Origin: Streptomyces sp. CB02980
GTDB lineage: Bacteria; Actinomycetota; Actinomycetes; Streptomycetales; Streptomycetaceae
Direction of reading: 5' to 3'
Assembly (NCBI RefSeq): GCF_014451325.2
Contig: NZ_JACSCH020000019.1
Location: forward strand, 54,013 to 118,012
DNA length: 64,000 nt
Below are positions 26,893-38,400 of this stretch, one piece after another. The first letter of the stretch is position 1. Every line of letters starts with the position of its first letter. Position numbers and translations under genes: made by a program. Under the pieces are notes generated by a model. It was not told the DNA's origin and ran no database searches. It worked only from the letters and a program-made list of their open reading frames with translations.

Positions 26893-28157
26893 GGGGTGAA
26901 CACCTCCGCCGTGGCCGCGGGGACGTCGGCGCCGAGCGCCGGGGCCGCGGCACCCATGCGCGCCACTCCCCCGGCCGCGAGGACCCGGCCGTCGTCGAGG
27001 AGGACCGCGCCGAAGGCCCAGCGGCCGGTGTCCATCGGCCCGGCCACGGACCAGCTCCGCATGCCCGGGTCGTAGCGCAGTGCGCCGGCGTAGCCGACGT
27101 CCTGGCAGGCGTGGTCGGCGCCGCCGCAGACGAGCACCTCGCCCGTGCCGAGGAGCACGGCGCGGTGGTGACCGCGGCCCCACGGCAGTGACGGCTCCGG
27201 GCTCCACACCTCGGCCGCGGGGTCGTAGCGCTCCACGCCGGCCAGACCGTACGGGTCGTAGCGTCCGTCGTCGCCCGCGGCGCTGGGCCCGAAGCCCCCC
27301 ACCGTCAGCACCGTGCCGTCGAGGAGGACCAGGGCCTGGTGGGCACAGCGGGCGTCGCGGAGCGCGCCGGTGGGGGTCCAGGTCCCGGCCGTCGGGTCGT
27401 ACAGCTCGCACAGGCCGAGGGTCCGGGACCGGCTGCGGCCGATGTCGGTGAGGCCGCCCGCGACGAGGACCCGTCCGTCGGTCAGCAGGACGGCCTGGTG
27501 GTGCCAGCGGGCGTCTCCCATCTCCCGGGTGGGGGTCCAGGCGCCGGTGTCCGGGTCGTAGAGCTCGGCGGAGGCGAGGGTTCGCTGGGCGCGGGTGTCC
27601 CGGGGCCGCTGGCCGCCCGCGACGAGGACCCGCCCGTCGGGCAGACGGACCGCCGTGTGGCTGTGGCGGGCTTCGTGGAGTTCACCGGTGGGGGTCCAGG
27701 TCTCGTGGGCGGGGTCGTAGATCTCGGCGGTGGCCAGCGCCGGCGGCGGATAGGCCTGCGGTCCGGTGATGCCTCCGGCCGCGAGGACCCGGCCGTCGGC
27801 GAGCGGGGTGAGGGTGTGCATGCGCCGGGCCCGGCGGAGCGGGGCCGTGCCGGTCCAGCGGGTGTCGGCCGGGTGGAAGAGGGCGGTGGCGTCCAGGGTG
27901 CGCAGGTGGGGCCCGGCGCCGCCGGCGAACAGCACGCGCCCGTCCGGCAGTCGTACCGGTCCGTCCTGCTGGCCGTGCATCATCACGAGCCGGAGGGGCG
28001 GTTCTCCGGCCGGCGCCCACCGGCCGGAAGGCGCCTCGCGGCCCGACGGCGTCCCTCGGCCCCACGGCGTCTCCAGGCCCGACGGCTGCCTTCGGGCGAC
28101 GGACGGGGGGCCTGCCTGGCCGGGGTGTTCGCCGCCGTCGGCGAGCAGGGTACGCAT
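26889..28157 (-). CDS. Kelch-repeat seven-bladed beta-propeller protein 2
   Basis: The 422-aa product starts at ATG 28157 behind AGGGAAGG. About 45 N-terminal residues are a polar extension with a short Pro-Ser/Trp-Gly-Arg repeat (TPWGRGTPSGREAPSGRWAP) that the other two paralogues lack. Seven kelch blades follow, the last completed by the N-terminal strand. It shares blade-by-blade layout with its neighbours, including the long fifth blade containing RYDPYGL before ERYDP, so the three arose by tandem duplication. It is cytoplasmic by sequence. Co-transcription with TcA is likely: 27 bp from the gene upstream and a GTGA overlap with the gene downstream. Confidence 0.85.
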   Translation of the reverse strand: MRTLLADGGEHPGQAGPPSVARRQPSGLETPWGRGTPSGREAPSGRWAPAGEPPLRLVMMHGQQDGPVRLPDGRVLFAGGAGPHLRTLDATALFHPADTRWTGTAPLRRARRMHTLTPLADGRVLAAGGITGPQAYPPPALATAEIYDPAHETWTPTGELHEARHSHTAVRLPDGRVLVAGGQRPRDTRAQRTLASAELYDPDTGAWTPTREMGDARWHHQAVLLTDGRVLVAGGLTDIGRSRSRTLGLCELYDPTAGTWTPTGALRDARCAHQALVLLDGTVLTVGGFGPSAAGDDGRYDPYGLAGVERYDPAAEVWSPEPSLPWGRGHHRAVLLGTGEVLVCGGADHACQDVGYAGALRYDPGMRSWSVAGPMDTGRWAFGAVLLDDGRVLAAGGVARMGAAAPALGADVPAATAEVFTP

Positions 28158-28184
28158 CGGTGTCCTTCCCTCCTCTACGGCCCG

Positions 28185-29426
28185 TTACGGCGCGTAGATC
28201 TCCGCGGTGGCGGTGACCTGGTCCTCACCGGGCAGCGGGGCCGCCGGGCCCGACTCGTCCAGGCCTCCCATGACGAGCACCCGGCCGTCGGCGAGGCCGA
28301 TCGCGGCGGGGGCCCAGCGGCCCCGCAGCATGGAGAACTCCGCGGACCACGTACGGGTCGCGGCGTCGTAGAGCGTGGCGTTCGGGTAGCCGACGGCCAT
28401 CGAGGCGTCGTCCGTGCCACCGATGACGAGAACGTCGCCGGAGCCGAGTCGGACGGCCCGGTGGTGGCTGCGGCCCCAGGGCAGCTGCCCGTCGGCGGTC
28501 CAGCGGTCCGACGCGGGGTCGTACCGTTCGGTGGTCCACTGGCTGTAGGGGTCGTAGGTCCAGTCGTCGTCCTTGAACCCCTGCATGTCGCCGCCGGTGA
28601 CCAGGACCGCGTTTCCCGGGAGCAGGGTCGCCTGGTGGCTCTTGCGGACGGTGGCGAGGCCGGCGGTGGGGGTCCAGCGGTCTGCCGTCGGGTCGTACAG
28701 CTCGCAGTGGGAGAGGGCGGCGTGGCTGCCGCGGCCCACGGCGAGGATCCCGCCGACCATCAGGATCCGGCCGTCGTCGAAGCGGACGGCGGGGTGTCCG
28801 AAGCGGGCGTCGGTCATCGGCCGGACCGAGGTCCAGGTGCCGGTGCCCGGGTCGTACGCCTCGGCCGACCGCAGCGTGCGGTGGGAGTCCGCCGAGCGGA
28901 CGGCGGCGCCGCCGGCGACCAGGACCCGGCCGTCGGGCAGGAGCGTCGCGGAGTGGGAGAAGCGCGGCTCGCGCAGCGGCCCCGTGGCGGCCCAGGCGCC
29001 GGTGGCCGGGTCGTACACCTCGCACGAACCGAGGCCGGTGGCGGGGACCGGTCCCGGCGGCTCGCCGATCCCGCCGGCCACCAGGACCCGGCCGTCGGCC
29101 AGCGGAGTGGTGCTGTGCAGTCGGCGGCCGGTCGACAAGGCCCCGGAGGGGGACCAGGTCCCCGTGGCCGGATCGAAGAGCGCGGTCACGTCGGTGGGAA
29201 CCCGGCGCCCGTCCTCTCCGCCCGCGAGGAGCACCCGCCCGTCGGTCAGCTGGACGGCGGCGTCCGCCGGTTGCGCCCAGAAGCCGGCGAACGGCATCTC
29301 CCCCGCCGGCGACCAGCGGCCCGGCGCCGCCCGCCGCGCGGTGTCCGTGGGAGCGGCCGCGAAGCGCCGGGCCCACCGGCCCGGCTCCGTGAAGCGCCCC
29401 GCCCGCCCGTGCGGCTCCGCGCTCAC
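28185..29426 (-). CDS. Kelch-repeat seven-bladed beta-propeller protein 1
   Basis: The 413-aa product starts at GTG 29426, overlapping the TcA stop by 4 nt (GTGA); the longer open frame upstream is a shadow of TcA. After about 40 Arg/Ala-rich residues come seven kelch blades, such as STTPLADGRVLVAGG with CEVYDPATGAW and SATLLPDGRVLVAGG with AEAYDPGTGTW. The fifth blade carries the insertion MQGFKDDDWTYDPYSQW. No secretion signal. Translational coupling to TcA implies the propeller is needed in proportion to the pore subunit. Galactose-oxidase-type activity is unlikely because no catalytic extra domains surround the propeller. Confidence 0.85.
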   Translation of the reverse strand: MSAEPHGRAGRFTEPGRWARRFAAAPTDTARRAAPGRWSPAGEMPFAGFWAQPADAAVQLTDGRVLLAGGEDGRRVPTDVTALFDPATGTWSPSGALSTGRRLHSTTPLADGRVLVAGGIGEPPGPVPATGLGSCEVYDPATGAWAATGPLREPRFSHSATLLPDGRVLVAGGAAVRSADSHRTLRSAEAYDPGTGTWTSVRPMTDARFGHPAVRFDDGRILMVGGILAVGRGSHAALSHCELYDPTADRWTPTAGLATVRKSHQATLLPGNAVLVTGGDMQGFKDDDWTYDPYSQWTTERYDPASDRWTADGQLPWGRSHHRAVRLGSGDVLVIGGTDDASMAVGYPNATLYDAATRTWSAEFSMLRGRWAPAAIGLADGRVLVMGGLDESGPAAPLPGEDQVTATAEIYAP

Positions 29427-32400
29427 GGGGTGCCCGCCGGATCCGTGGCGGGCTCCACCGCGTACTGCCACACGAGCAGCAGATCCGCGAAGGCGTCCGG
29501 ATTGAGGCGGCCTTCGTGGAGGAGTTCGGGGGCGAGCGCCGCGATCCCGGCGACGGGTACGGTGACCCGCCACTCCTGGTCGGTCTCGGTCACCGTCCCG
29601 TGCACGCCGTCCGCGCCGGCCCGCGGCTGCCCGGCCAGGGCCGGATCCGGTGCCAGTGTGAGGTCGCCGTGCGCGCCGCCCGGCCCGCTCAGCCCGACGG
29701 TCAGTCGTCCACCCCCCGGGTAGCAGTCCCGGAAGCGCCTGGAGCCGCCGGGCGCGAGGTCCGTGGAGAGGATCAGGATCAGCTCGGGCCGCTTGAGTGC
29801 GGTGGTCCGGTCGTGGAAGAGGTACGGGAAGTGCCTCCTGGAGAGGGTGAAGGAGAGCGTGGCCGGGGTGCCGGCGGGGGTGGCGAGGAAGCGGCTCCAC
29901 TGGTCGGGGAACTCCCGGCGTGCGCTGAAGTGCCGGTACAGGCCCGTGCCGCCTGCCGTGTGCAGCCACGATCCGAGCGCCTTGTGCAGCTCCGCGACGG
30001 CCGCCGCGGCCAGGGTGGCCCCGCCGTCCCTCGCGGTGTAGCGCAGCTGCATGACGACGTCGCTGATCGTCGCGTAGTCGAACTGGCGGAAGGAGTCCGG
30101 CAGCGACAGCTGCCACTCCCCGATGGCTCCCGCGCCTTCGAACGGCAGGAACCTCTCGTCGCGCAGCGTGCCGTCGAAGAGTCCGGCGTCGTCCTGTCCG
30201 GTGCTGGTCACCACCGACTGCACGGGGCCGATGTGGTCCCGGAAGCGGATGTCTCCGGGCTGGCGGCCGTGCTTGCCGCCGTTCAGCCTGGATTCGAGCC
30301 GCACACTGCTCTTGAGCAGGGTGGCGGTGAGGTTCACCCCCGTGTACGGCCCCACGACGCAGGGCACGGTGAAGCTGACCTGCTTCAGGCGGCGCATGTA
30401 GTGGCCCGGCGTGTCCAGATCGAACAGCGCCTCGGGGAGCGAGACGTACGCCCTGCCGGTCTCCTTCAGGCTCTGCAGCGCCCCGGGGTCCAGCTGGGCG
30501 AGCGAGATCCGCTTGGTCAGCTCCAGTTCGCGGGCGTTGGCCTCGTAGTAGGCCGCGTCCATCCGGTGCAGGTCGGTGAGCAGACGCTCGCCCGCGAGGA
30601 GCCCCTTGTGCAGGCTGTCCCAGTGGCCGAAGGAGACGAAGTCGGTCTCGTCGGTGCCCAGTTCGTGGCGCAGGGCCCGCTCGGCGCGCTTGGCCACGTC
30701 GTAGGCGAGCTGGTACGCCTGGAAGTAGCTGGTGCCGAGCTGGCCGACCATCCAGTCGTACAGCTCCTGGTTGGTGTACTTGCCGCGCAGCAGCACGTCG
30801 GCGTCACGGGAGTTGGTCATCAGGCGTACGTGGCTGTCCACCTCCTTCTGCGCGGCGATCCGGTGGGCGTCGGCGACCTTGATCTGGGCGGCGAACTGCT
30901 TGGCCTCCTTGTCGGCCTGCTTCTTCTGGAACTTCCACTCCTCCAGGCGGTGGTCGTATCCGCCGACCGTGGCGGACTGCTGGGCCTGTGAGGCGTCGGC
31001 GCTCAGGTAGCCGATGATGCCGTGGGCCATGCCGATCATCGCGTCGGAGAGGTTGTTGCCGCCGAAGGTGACGCCCACCGAGGTGGGGGCGCCGATCTTC
31101 AGTTCCGGGATCAGCGACAGATAGCTCGCCAGGGTGTTGATGGTGGCGGAGACCTTCTGGAGCTCGACGGACTGCGCGCTCAGGTCGGCGGCCGTCTTCT
31201 CCTTGGCGTTCATCCGGTTCTTGGCCTTGCCGGCGTAGTAGAGCTCCTTGTCCTTGGCGATGGCCTGCGACGCCTCCAGCGCCGTGATGGCTCGCCTGGC
31301 CTCCTCCAGCTGCTTCTTGCGGACGTCGAGCGCCGCGTCGAGGGCGGTGTACTCGTGGGTGGACCGCAGCCGCGCCAGCTCCTCCGCGTCGCGCTTCTCC
31401 AGCGCCGCGAGCAGCGCCCCGCCGAAGCTCTGCACCTGCTGGGCGAACTCCTTCGCCTTGGCGAGCATGGTGGCGAACCGGTAGTGCGGTACGGGGGCGT
31501 TCATGTCCGACAGAACGGTCGACAGGTCGAGGCCGGACGATGCCGCTCGGGCGAGCAGGCCAGGGTCGATCTCCGCCCCGAACAAGGACGTCTGCCGGGT
31601 GACCCCTTCGATGTTCTGCCCATGGCGGATCTTGTTCAGCCGGTCGTCGACGGTGTCCCAGTACCCGAGGAGCTTCTCGTTGCGCGGGATGCCGAAGTAG
31701 TCGAGCCAGCGCACGTTGACTCCGGGCGCGATGGACTGCGGCGCGTGACGCGGGGCGGGGATCAGATTCTCCGTGGCGGCGACCGCCGGCGCGGGAGGCT
31801 GTTCGTTCAGCTCCCGGAAGCTGAGCACGGGCGCGGGCTCCTGCCGCGTCACCTCCTCCGGCCGTCGGCCGAGGAGTTCGGCGGCCAGGACGTACAGCTG
31901 GGTGGCCTCGTTGATCGACTCCAGGGTGTCCTCACGGAACAACTGGTCCCCCCAGGCGATGAGGTTGTCCAGGTACTTCATCACCACGGCCTTCTGGTAC
32001 GCGGTGGTCCGCAGCCGCGCCACGATGTCCGGCTGGAAGGGCTGCCGCAGCCAGGCGTCCACCTTGGCGGCCTCCTTCGTGTTGCCTTCGGCGAGGCGCC
32101 GCAGGATCTCCTCGATGCGCTGGTTCTGGTAGCTGTCCGGGGCATCGGGGGCGGTGGAGGTCTCGAAGAAGGGCTTGGTACGCCAGTAGCGCGCGGGGCT
32201 CGTCTCGGTGGACCGGTCGGTCGGGTCGAAGATCCGGTGGAACCACCGCTGGGCCTCGGAGAAGCGCTGGTTGGTGGAGAGGCGGCCGGCCATGAGCAGG
32301 GGGGCGTGGAAGAAGAGCTCCCAGTTGTAGACGGCGTAGGGCTTCTCGGCCTCGAAATCGACCGATTCGGGTGGGTAGTCCGGCCCGATCACCCGGTAGT

Positions 32401-35400
32401 GGCTGGGTGAGTAGCGATCCTCGAAGCTCTCGGTGGTGCCCGTCGCCGTGAATCGCGCGGGGTGAAGCTGAAGGTCGCGGTCGTACAGGCCTTCGACGCC
32501 GAAAAGGCTCAGTTGTGCTTTGAAGACCTCGGTGAAGGGGTGGTAGTTGGGCGTGAACTCGTAGCGGTAGTACTCGCCGCCCCGCCACCACGGATTGACC
32601 AGGTAGGAGCGCTCGCTGTCCGTGAAGAAGAGGACGTTCCGCTGCCATACCTCCGGGTAGTCCTGGTGGGGCGTGACCACGCGGTAGGGCAGGGAAAGCG
32701 GAGTCTTCATCAGAACGTCCGGGGCATCGCGCGTGAAGAACCTCCTGTTGAACTCCCCGCCGGACTGGTCCTCGACCCAGCAGTTGTTGAGGATCTTCTG
32801 GCCGGGGGGCGGGGTGAAGATCTGGTACTGATAGTCCCCTTCGAAGGCCGTCTGGCCTTCCGGGTCGTTCGGCGGGTACGTGGTGGCCCGGGCTCGGACG
32901 GCGGAGAAGCCGAACGGCTCGGCGAGCATGGTGCCGCGGCGCCTGCTCAGCCTGAACCTCCCCCAGATCGTCGAGCGGTAGGACTCGAACCTGCTCGTGT
33001 CGGACACATGGAACAAGCGCCCGTAATTGCACCAGACGACCGGTTCCCTGCTGTAGAAGTCCGACCCTGGGACGAACATGTACGGTTCCTTCTCCGCCGG
33101 ATCGAAGAAGGGCAGCTGACGTGTGTCGGGCTCCCACCCCTCCGGCAGGACGGGATTGGTGCTGAGCGTCTCGCTCGACACCCGCTTCGTCGTCCACTGC
33201 CCGCCCCGGAACTCGCTCCAGTTGAGCTGGATCTGCCAGTACCTGGGACTGGGCACGAACTTGTTCTTCTCGGTGCCGTCGGGCAAGGTCTTGATCTCTT
33301 GGGGCTGGCCGGCGGGGATGAAGGTCGGCCAGAACGCGTACAGCTGCCTGTCCCACATCCCGAGCGACAGGGCTTCGCCGTCGATGTCGAGGTTGACCTT
33401 CTGCCACGGGGTCCAGTAGAGCCGGTTCACCCATGTGCGGAAGTAGTGCGTTCGGGGTGCCGACTCGGTTCGGGCGAGCAGGTAGACCGTCTCACCGCTG
33501 AAGTCGATGGGGTCGCCGTTCGGGTCGAAGTCGACGTACACACCACTGGGCTGGAGCCGGGCGACGGCGGCCAGCTCCTCGACGTAGTTCAGCAGCGCCC
33601 CCCGCGCCGTCTCGTCGTTCAGGTCCTTCTGCGTCAGGTCCGTCTCCAGCTGACCGAAGAACGGTGACTTGTCGGCCCGCAGCTCCGGCTCGAAGTAGTT
33701 CTCCGGGTACAGGAAGATCTTCTGGTTGGCCTCCCACAGCCGGTAGCGCTTCATCCACTCCCACTGCTCCCACAGGTCGGAGTCGGAGGTGGTGACCTGC
33801 GGTTCCAGGTTCAGCAGGCAGCGCTGGACGAAGAGCTGGATGCTGTACGCGGCCTGGGCGATGCGGGTGGTCTGCTGACCGGCGCCCATCTCCACGTCGA
33901 GCAGGAAGTGGTCGTGCAGCCCGTTCGCGTCCCGCCACCGCGGGGTGGTGCCGTCGAGGGCCGGATGCGCCACGAGGTAGGCCACCAGGGCGGCGCGCCC
34001 GCGCTCGCGCAGGGCGTCCTGCATGGGGCCGGCGACCGCGAGCCAGTCGGTGGCGGTGTGCCGGGCCCGGGCGGCGCCCCAGGCGGCCTGGGCGGCCTCG
34101 GGGGTGAACTCGGCGCGCAGCCACAGGTTGGCGCGCTCGGCGGAGACGCCGAGTCGGCGGTACATCGCGACGCCGCGCCGGAGTCTGTCGAGGTTGGCGA
34201 GGCTGACGAAGCGGTCGGCGATGTTGATCTGGTAGTTGCGGGCGACCATGCTGACGTCGAGGAAGGCCCAGCCGGTCAGGCGGCACAGCTCCCGGATGAT
34301 CTGGCTGTCGTAGCTTCCGGGGGTGGTGGCGAGTCGGAAGACCGCCGCCAGGGTGGCGATTCCGCCGGGCAGGGCGTCGCGGAGCCGGGCCAGGGCGATC
34401 AGCGCGGACAGCCGCAGCACGGGTACGTGTGTGGGCGGGGTGGGCGGGGCCGCGGGCAGCGAGCCGAGGTCGAGCCACTGGCCGACGGCCGCGTACCGGA
34501 AGACGAAGGGAAGCTCGTCGGCGGTGAACCGGAGGGTCTTCAGGACGAGGGCGACCCGGTGGACGAGTTCGAGTGCGGTGAACTGGGGACCGAATCCGGT
34601 CCGGCTGATCACGACCGCGGGATCGCTGCCGGTGAACGCCGTGTCGAGGAATTCCTCGAACACCGGCTTTCCTGCGGCGCCCGGCAGCCACGTGCCGAGG
34701 AGCGCGTCGGCGAGAGCCGGGTCGAGTCCGGCCGCCCGGCCGATCTGCTGGACGACGGCGTCCTTGCTGAGGGTACGGCGCAGATGCGGGGCCAGCCGCT
34801 CCAGTACGAGGTGGAAGCGGTCGGCGGGGAGGGTGTCGGGCGCGTCGAACAGGGCGCCGGCGTCGGCCGCGACGAGGAAGGTGTTGGCTGACTCGGGAGC
34901 CGCTTCCTGGGCGGTGACGAGACCGTCGACCGCGGCCACGAGGACGGCGTCCGCCCCCGGCGCCTGCTTCAGCAGGCTCACCTCGGCCTCGCCGAGGTAG
35001 CCGCGCGACCGCAGAGCCTGGGCGGTCACGTCGTGGAAGACCTTCCCGGACAGTGCCGGGGGGACGGCGTACCCGGTGGGCAAGGCGGCGAGAGGGGCTG
35101 CGAACACGGGGATCCGCAGGGCCTTCATCCGGGCGGTGACGAACCGGCGCGGCCCCTGGTACAGCGCCTCGACGGCAGTCCGGAATGCGGTGCCCTCCGG
35201 GCCGGTGGGGGCCAGGGCGAGCAGGAGTCGGTGCTGGACGTCGTTCATCGGGCCGGTGAACGACAGCCGCCCGCCCTGTCCCGGTTCTCCCGGCTGTCCC
35301 GGCTCGAAGCGCACCGGCAGGTCGACGGGCAGCGACACCCCGGCGGGCAGGGCGGCCAGAGGGGCCGTGTACACGGCTGTGCCCGCCAGGGCGGCCACCG

Positions 35401-38400
35401 CTTCCTGGACCAGGGTGGCGTCCCAGCCCATGAGGGCCAGGTTCCTGCGGGTCAGTTCCCCCCTGTCGTCGGCGGTTCCCCGGGTCTGCTGCTGGACGGC
35501 CTGGAGAGCGGTGCGCAGGGAGGAGAGCGCGGAGACGAGTGCGGCGTCGTCCGGGACGGGCCCGTCGAGCGGGGGCCTGCGTGCGTCGAGGACGGCCTCG
35601 ATGTCGACGGCGCGGAAGCCGGCTCCGGCGAAGGTCTCCATGAGGTCGACGAAGCGCCCGAGAACACCCATCTCGGAGGCGGCGGGCAGCAGCGGCAGTC
35701 CGGCCGCGGCCTCCGTCCCCGGGGGCCGCATCCGGTCGCCGGCCGCGGGTTCCGTCTCGGCGGACACGGACACGGAGGCCGAGGCGACCAGGTGGGACCA
35801 GGGGTTGGCGCCGCTGCGGGGCGCCAGCCTCAGCAGGTCGACGATGGGAAGCGAAAGGGTTCGGGCCAGGGTCACCACGCAGCTGAGGACCGTCAGGTTG
35901 ACCAGGTTGAGGGACTTGCTACGAAGGGGGGTGTCAGGCCCGGTCACCAGCTCGGCCAGCTCGGCGTCGGTGACCTGGAGCGCGGCGAGCAGGGCGGCCG
36001 ATACGGCGGGGGTCTCCAGGCTGCCGACGACCTTCAGCTCGCTGCGGTCCGCGTCCAGCTCGAAGGGGCTCGGGACGCCGGGCTGCGGGCTGACCACCGC
36101 CGGGTCCAGGAACAGCCGGTCGTACAGCGGCGGCTGCTCGTCGGAGGGGTACCGGTGGGTGTCCAGCGGCCGGCAGAAACCGAGGACCCGGTCCACCGGC
36201 AGGTCCAGCCGGTCGCTCATGGCGCGGACGGCGGCGACGGACCGCAGGGTGAGCGCGTCGAGACGGCCGTCGTTGTTGGATCCCTGGATCAGGCGGTCGA
36301 GCTCCCGCGGCTCCACGCCCAGGGCGTGCTGGAGGCGGACGAAGCGGTGGAGCCGTTCCAGCAGGGAGGCGTCGAGGCCGGAGAGGGTCATCTTGTCGGT
36401 GTCGTTCGGGAACCTGGCGTCGGGGACGAACCGCACCACCCCGCCCGGGTCGACGAAGCGGGTCTCCAGCACGGCCGCGAGCTCCGTGAAGCGCAGTCCG
36501 GCGGTGTCCAGGAGCGCGCGGACGTGGGTCATGGCGTCCGTCAGCGCCGCGTCGGTGGTCGCGGCGGGCCGCCCGTAGAACTCCGCGAGGGTACGCGGTG
36601 GGGTGAGCGTCTCACCGGCGATGATCTGCTGCGACACCTTGGAGAGGCCGAGCCGGGCCGCCGTCAGGAGCCGGTCGAAGTCGGTGGGGTGGGTGGTGTC
36701 GTAGCAGAGGTCGAGGACGAGGGCCTCGCGGGTGACTCCCAGGTGGCCGAGGTAGGTGGTGGTCTGCTCGCCCCAGAGGTCGAAGGGCAGCTGCCACGGG
36801 TGGACGGCGGTGCGCAGCGTGTCGTACGCACCGGTGTTGACGTGCTGGGGCTGCACGCGCAGTTCGTCCGGGCCGCCTCGGCTCTGGCGTTCGGCGGCCG
36901 GGACCGCCGTCCCCGGGGAGACGGCGGATTCGAGCACCTCGTTGACGAGGTCCACGTACGGGAGGGTGAACTCGGTGTTCTCCTTGCTGAGTTCGACGTC
37001 CCACAGGTCCCGCCGCCGGCCGTGGAGCACTTCGGCCACCGGGCCGCAGCGGGACTCCCCGGTCTGCTCGCCTCCACCGAGCCTGCGCAGGTAGTACAGC
37101 AGGTCCACGAGGTACGCCGCCTGGCTGTACACCGAGCGGCTCTCCTCGACCGGCGCGTAGTCGGCCGAGCCGAACAGGTCCTCCCAGTCGGGGATCTGCG
37201 CGGTCTGCGGCTGGATCGCGGGGAGCCAGGGCACGTCGAACTGGCCCGCGGTCCGCAGATCTGCGACGAGGTTGACCGCCTCGGCGTGCACCTGGGTGGC
37301 CCGGGCGTGGATGGCGCGGGCCTCGGCCTCGTCGACGTCGCCCGACACCTTGCGGACGAAGTCCGAGGCTCCGATTCCCGCGACGGCGTAGGACGAGTGG
37401 AAGCCGCTGTCCCGCAGGGCCTGCATCGCCTCGAAGCGGGGGGCGATCTTGAACGTCCGTTGCAGCACGGCCAGTTCGCGACGCTCCTCGGGGTCCGGGA
37501 CCGTGGTGGCGTCGACGGGGGTGGCCGTGAGGTCGAAGTCGGGGTTCGCGGCCAGGAAGCGGGTGGCGGGGGCCTCGGCGTGCTCCGGGTGCGCGACGAG
37601 CCGGAAGGCGAGGTGGGCGGTGGGATACGCCGTGGCCACCCGGGTGCGGATGCCTTCGGCGTACTCCTGTACGGCGTCACGCCCCTGGCCCCCGCCTCCC
37701 TCGCTCGCGTTCTGCGCCGTCTCGGCGATCCGGTGGTCGCGAGGGCGCCGTACGGAGGTGGGGCCGGGGGGCTGCACGGAGCCTGGGCCGGTCTCCGGCA
37801 CCGGCCCGGTCTCCCGCACCGGCCCGGGCACGGCCTCCGGGACTCCGCCCGCCTCGGCGACCAGATCGGCCCAACGGCCGTCCAGGCGGACGAGGTCCCG
37901 ACGATGGGTGAACTCCCCCGTGTCGAATCGCGCCAGAAGCGCCTTGACCAGCGGCGGGTTGTCACCGGTGAGCCGCCCGAGCTCCAGAGCCAGGTCCAGC
38001 CGTTCGGCGTGACCGTCGAGTTCGCCGGCCAGGCTCGCGGGCGTACCGGTGCGGTCCAGGTGGGCGCTGTACAGCCGGGCTCGGGCCTCCGGTTCGGGTA
38101 CCGCCAAGGCGAAGATCCGCGCGAGCGGGGAGGGCACCACGCCGTTCGCCCCGCCCGGCGCCGTGGGTGCCGCGCCGTCCGGCGTGGCCGCGTGGACCCC
38201 CTCGGCGGCCTCGGCGGCCTGGAGTTCCCGGACCCGCAAGGCCGTCATGAACTCCGCTGCTCCGTCCGCCGCGGAGATCATCCCTCCCTCAGCCGCGGCG
38301 GCCAGCGCGGCCGAGGCTTCCGAGACGCTGCGCTGGGCGAGGGCGGCCAGGTCGGCGGGCAGTCCGCGGGTGAACAGCCCGAAGTACCGCTCGGCCGGAA

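Noticed and set aside
28185..29426. Kelch proteins as galactose oxidases
   Set aside because: Only the propeller is present; no N-terminal CBM, C-terminal domain, or signal peptide as in secreted galactose oxidases, and the genes are coupled to a Tc toxin.
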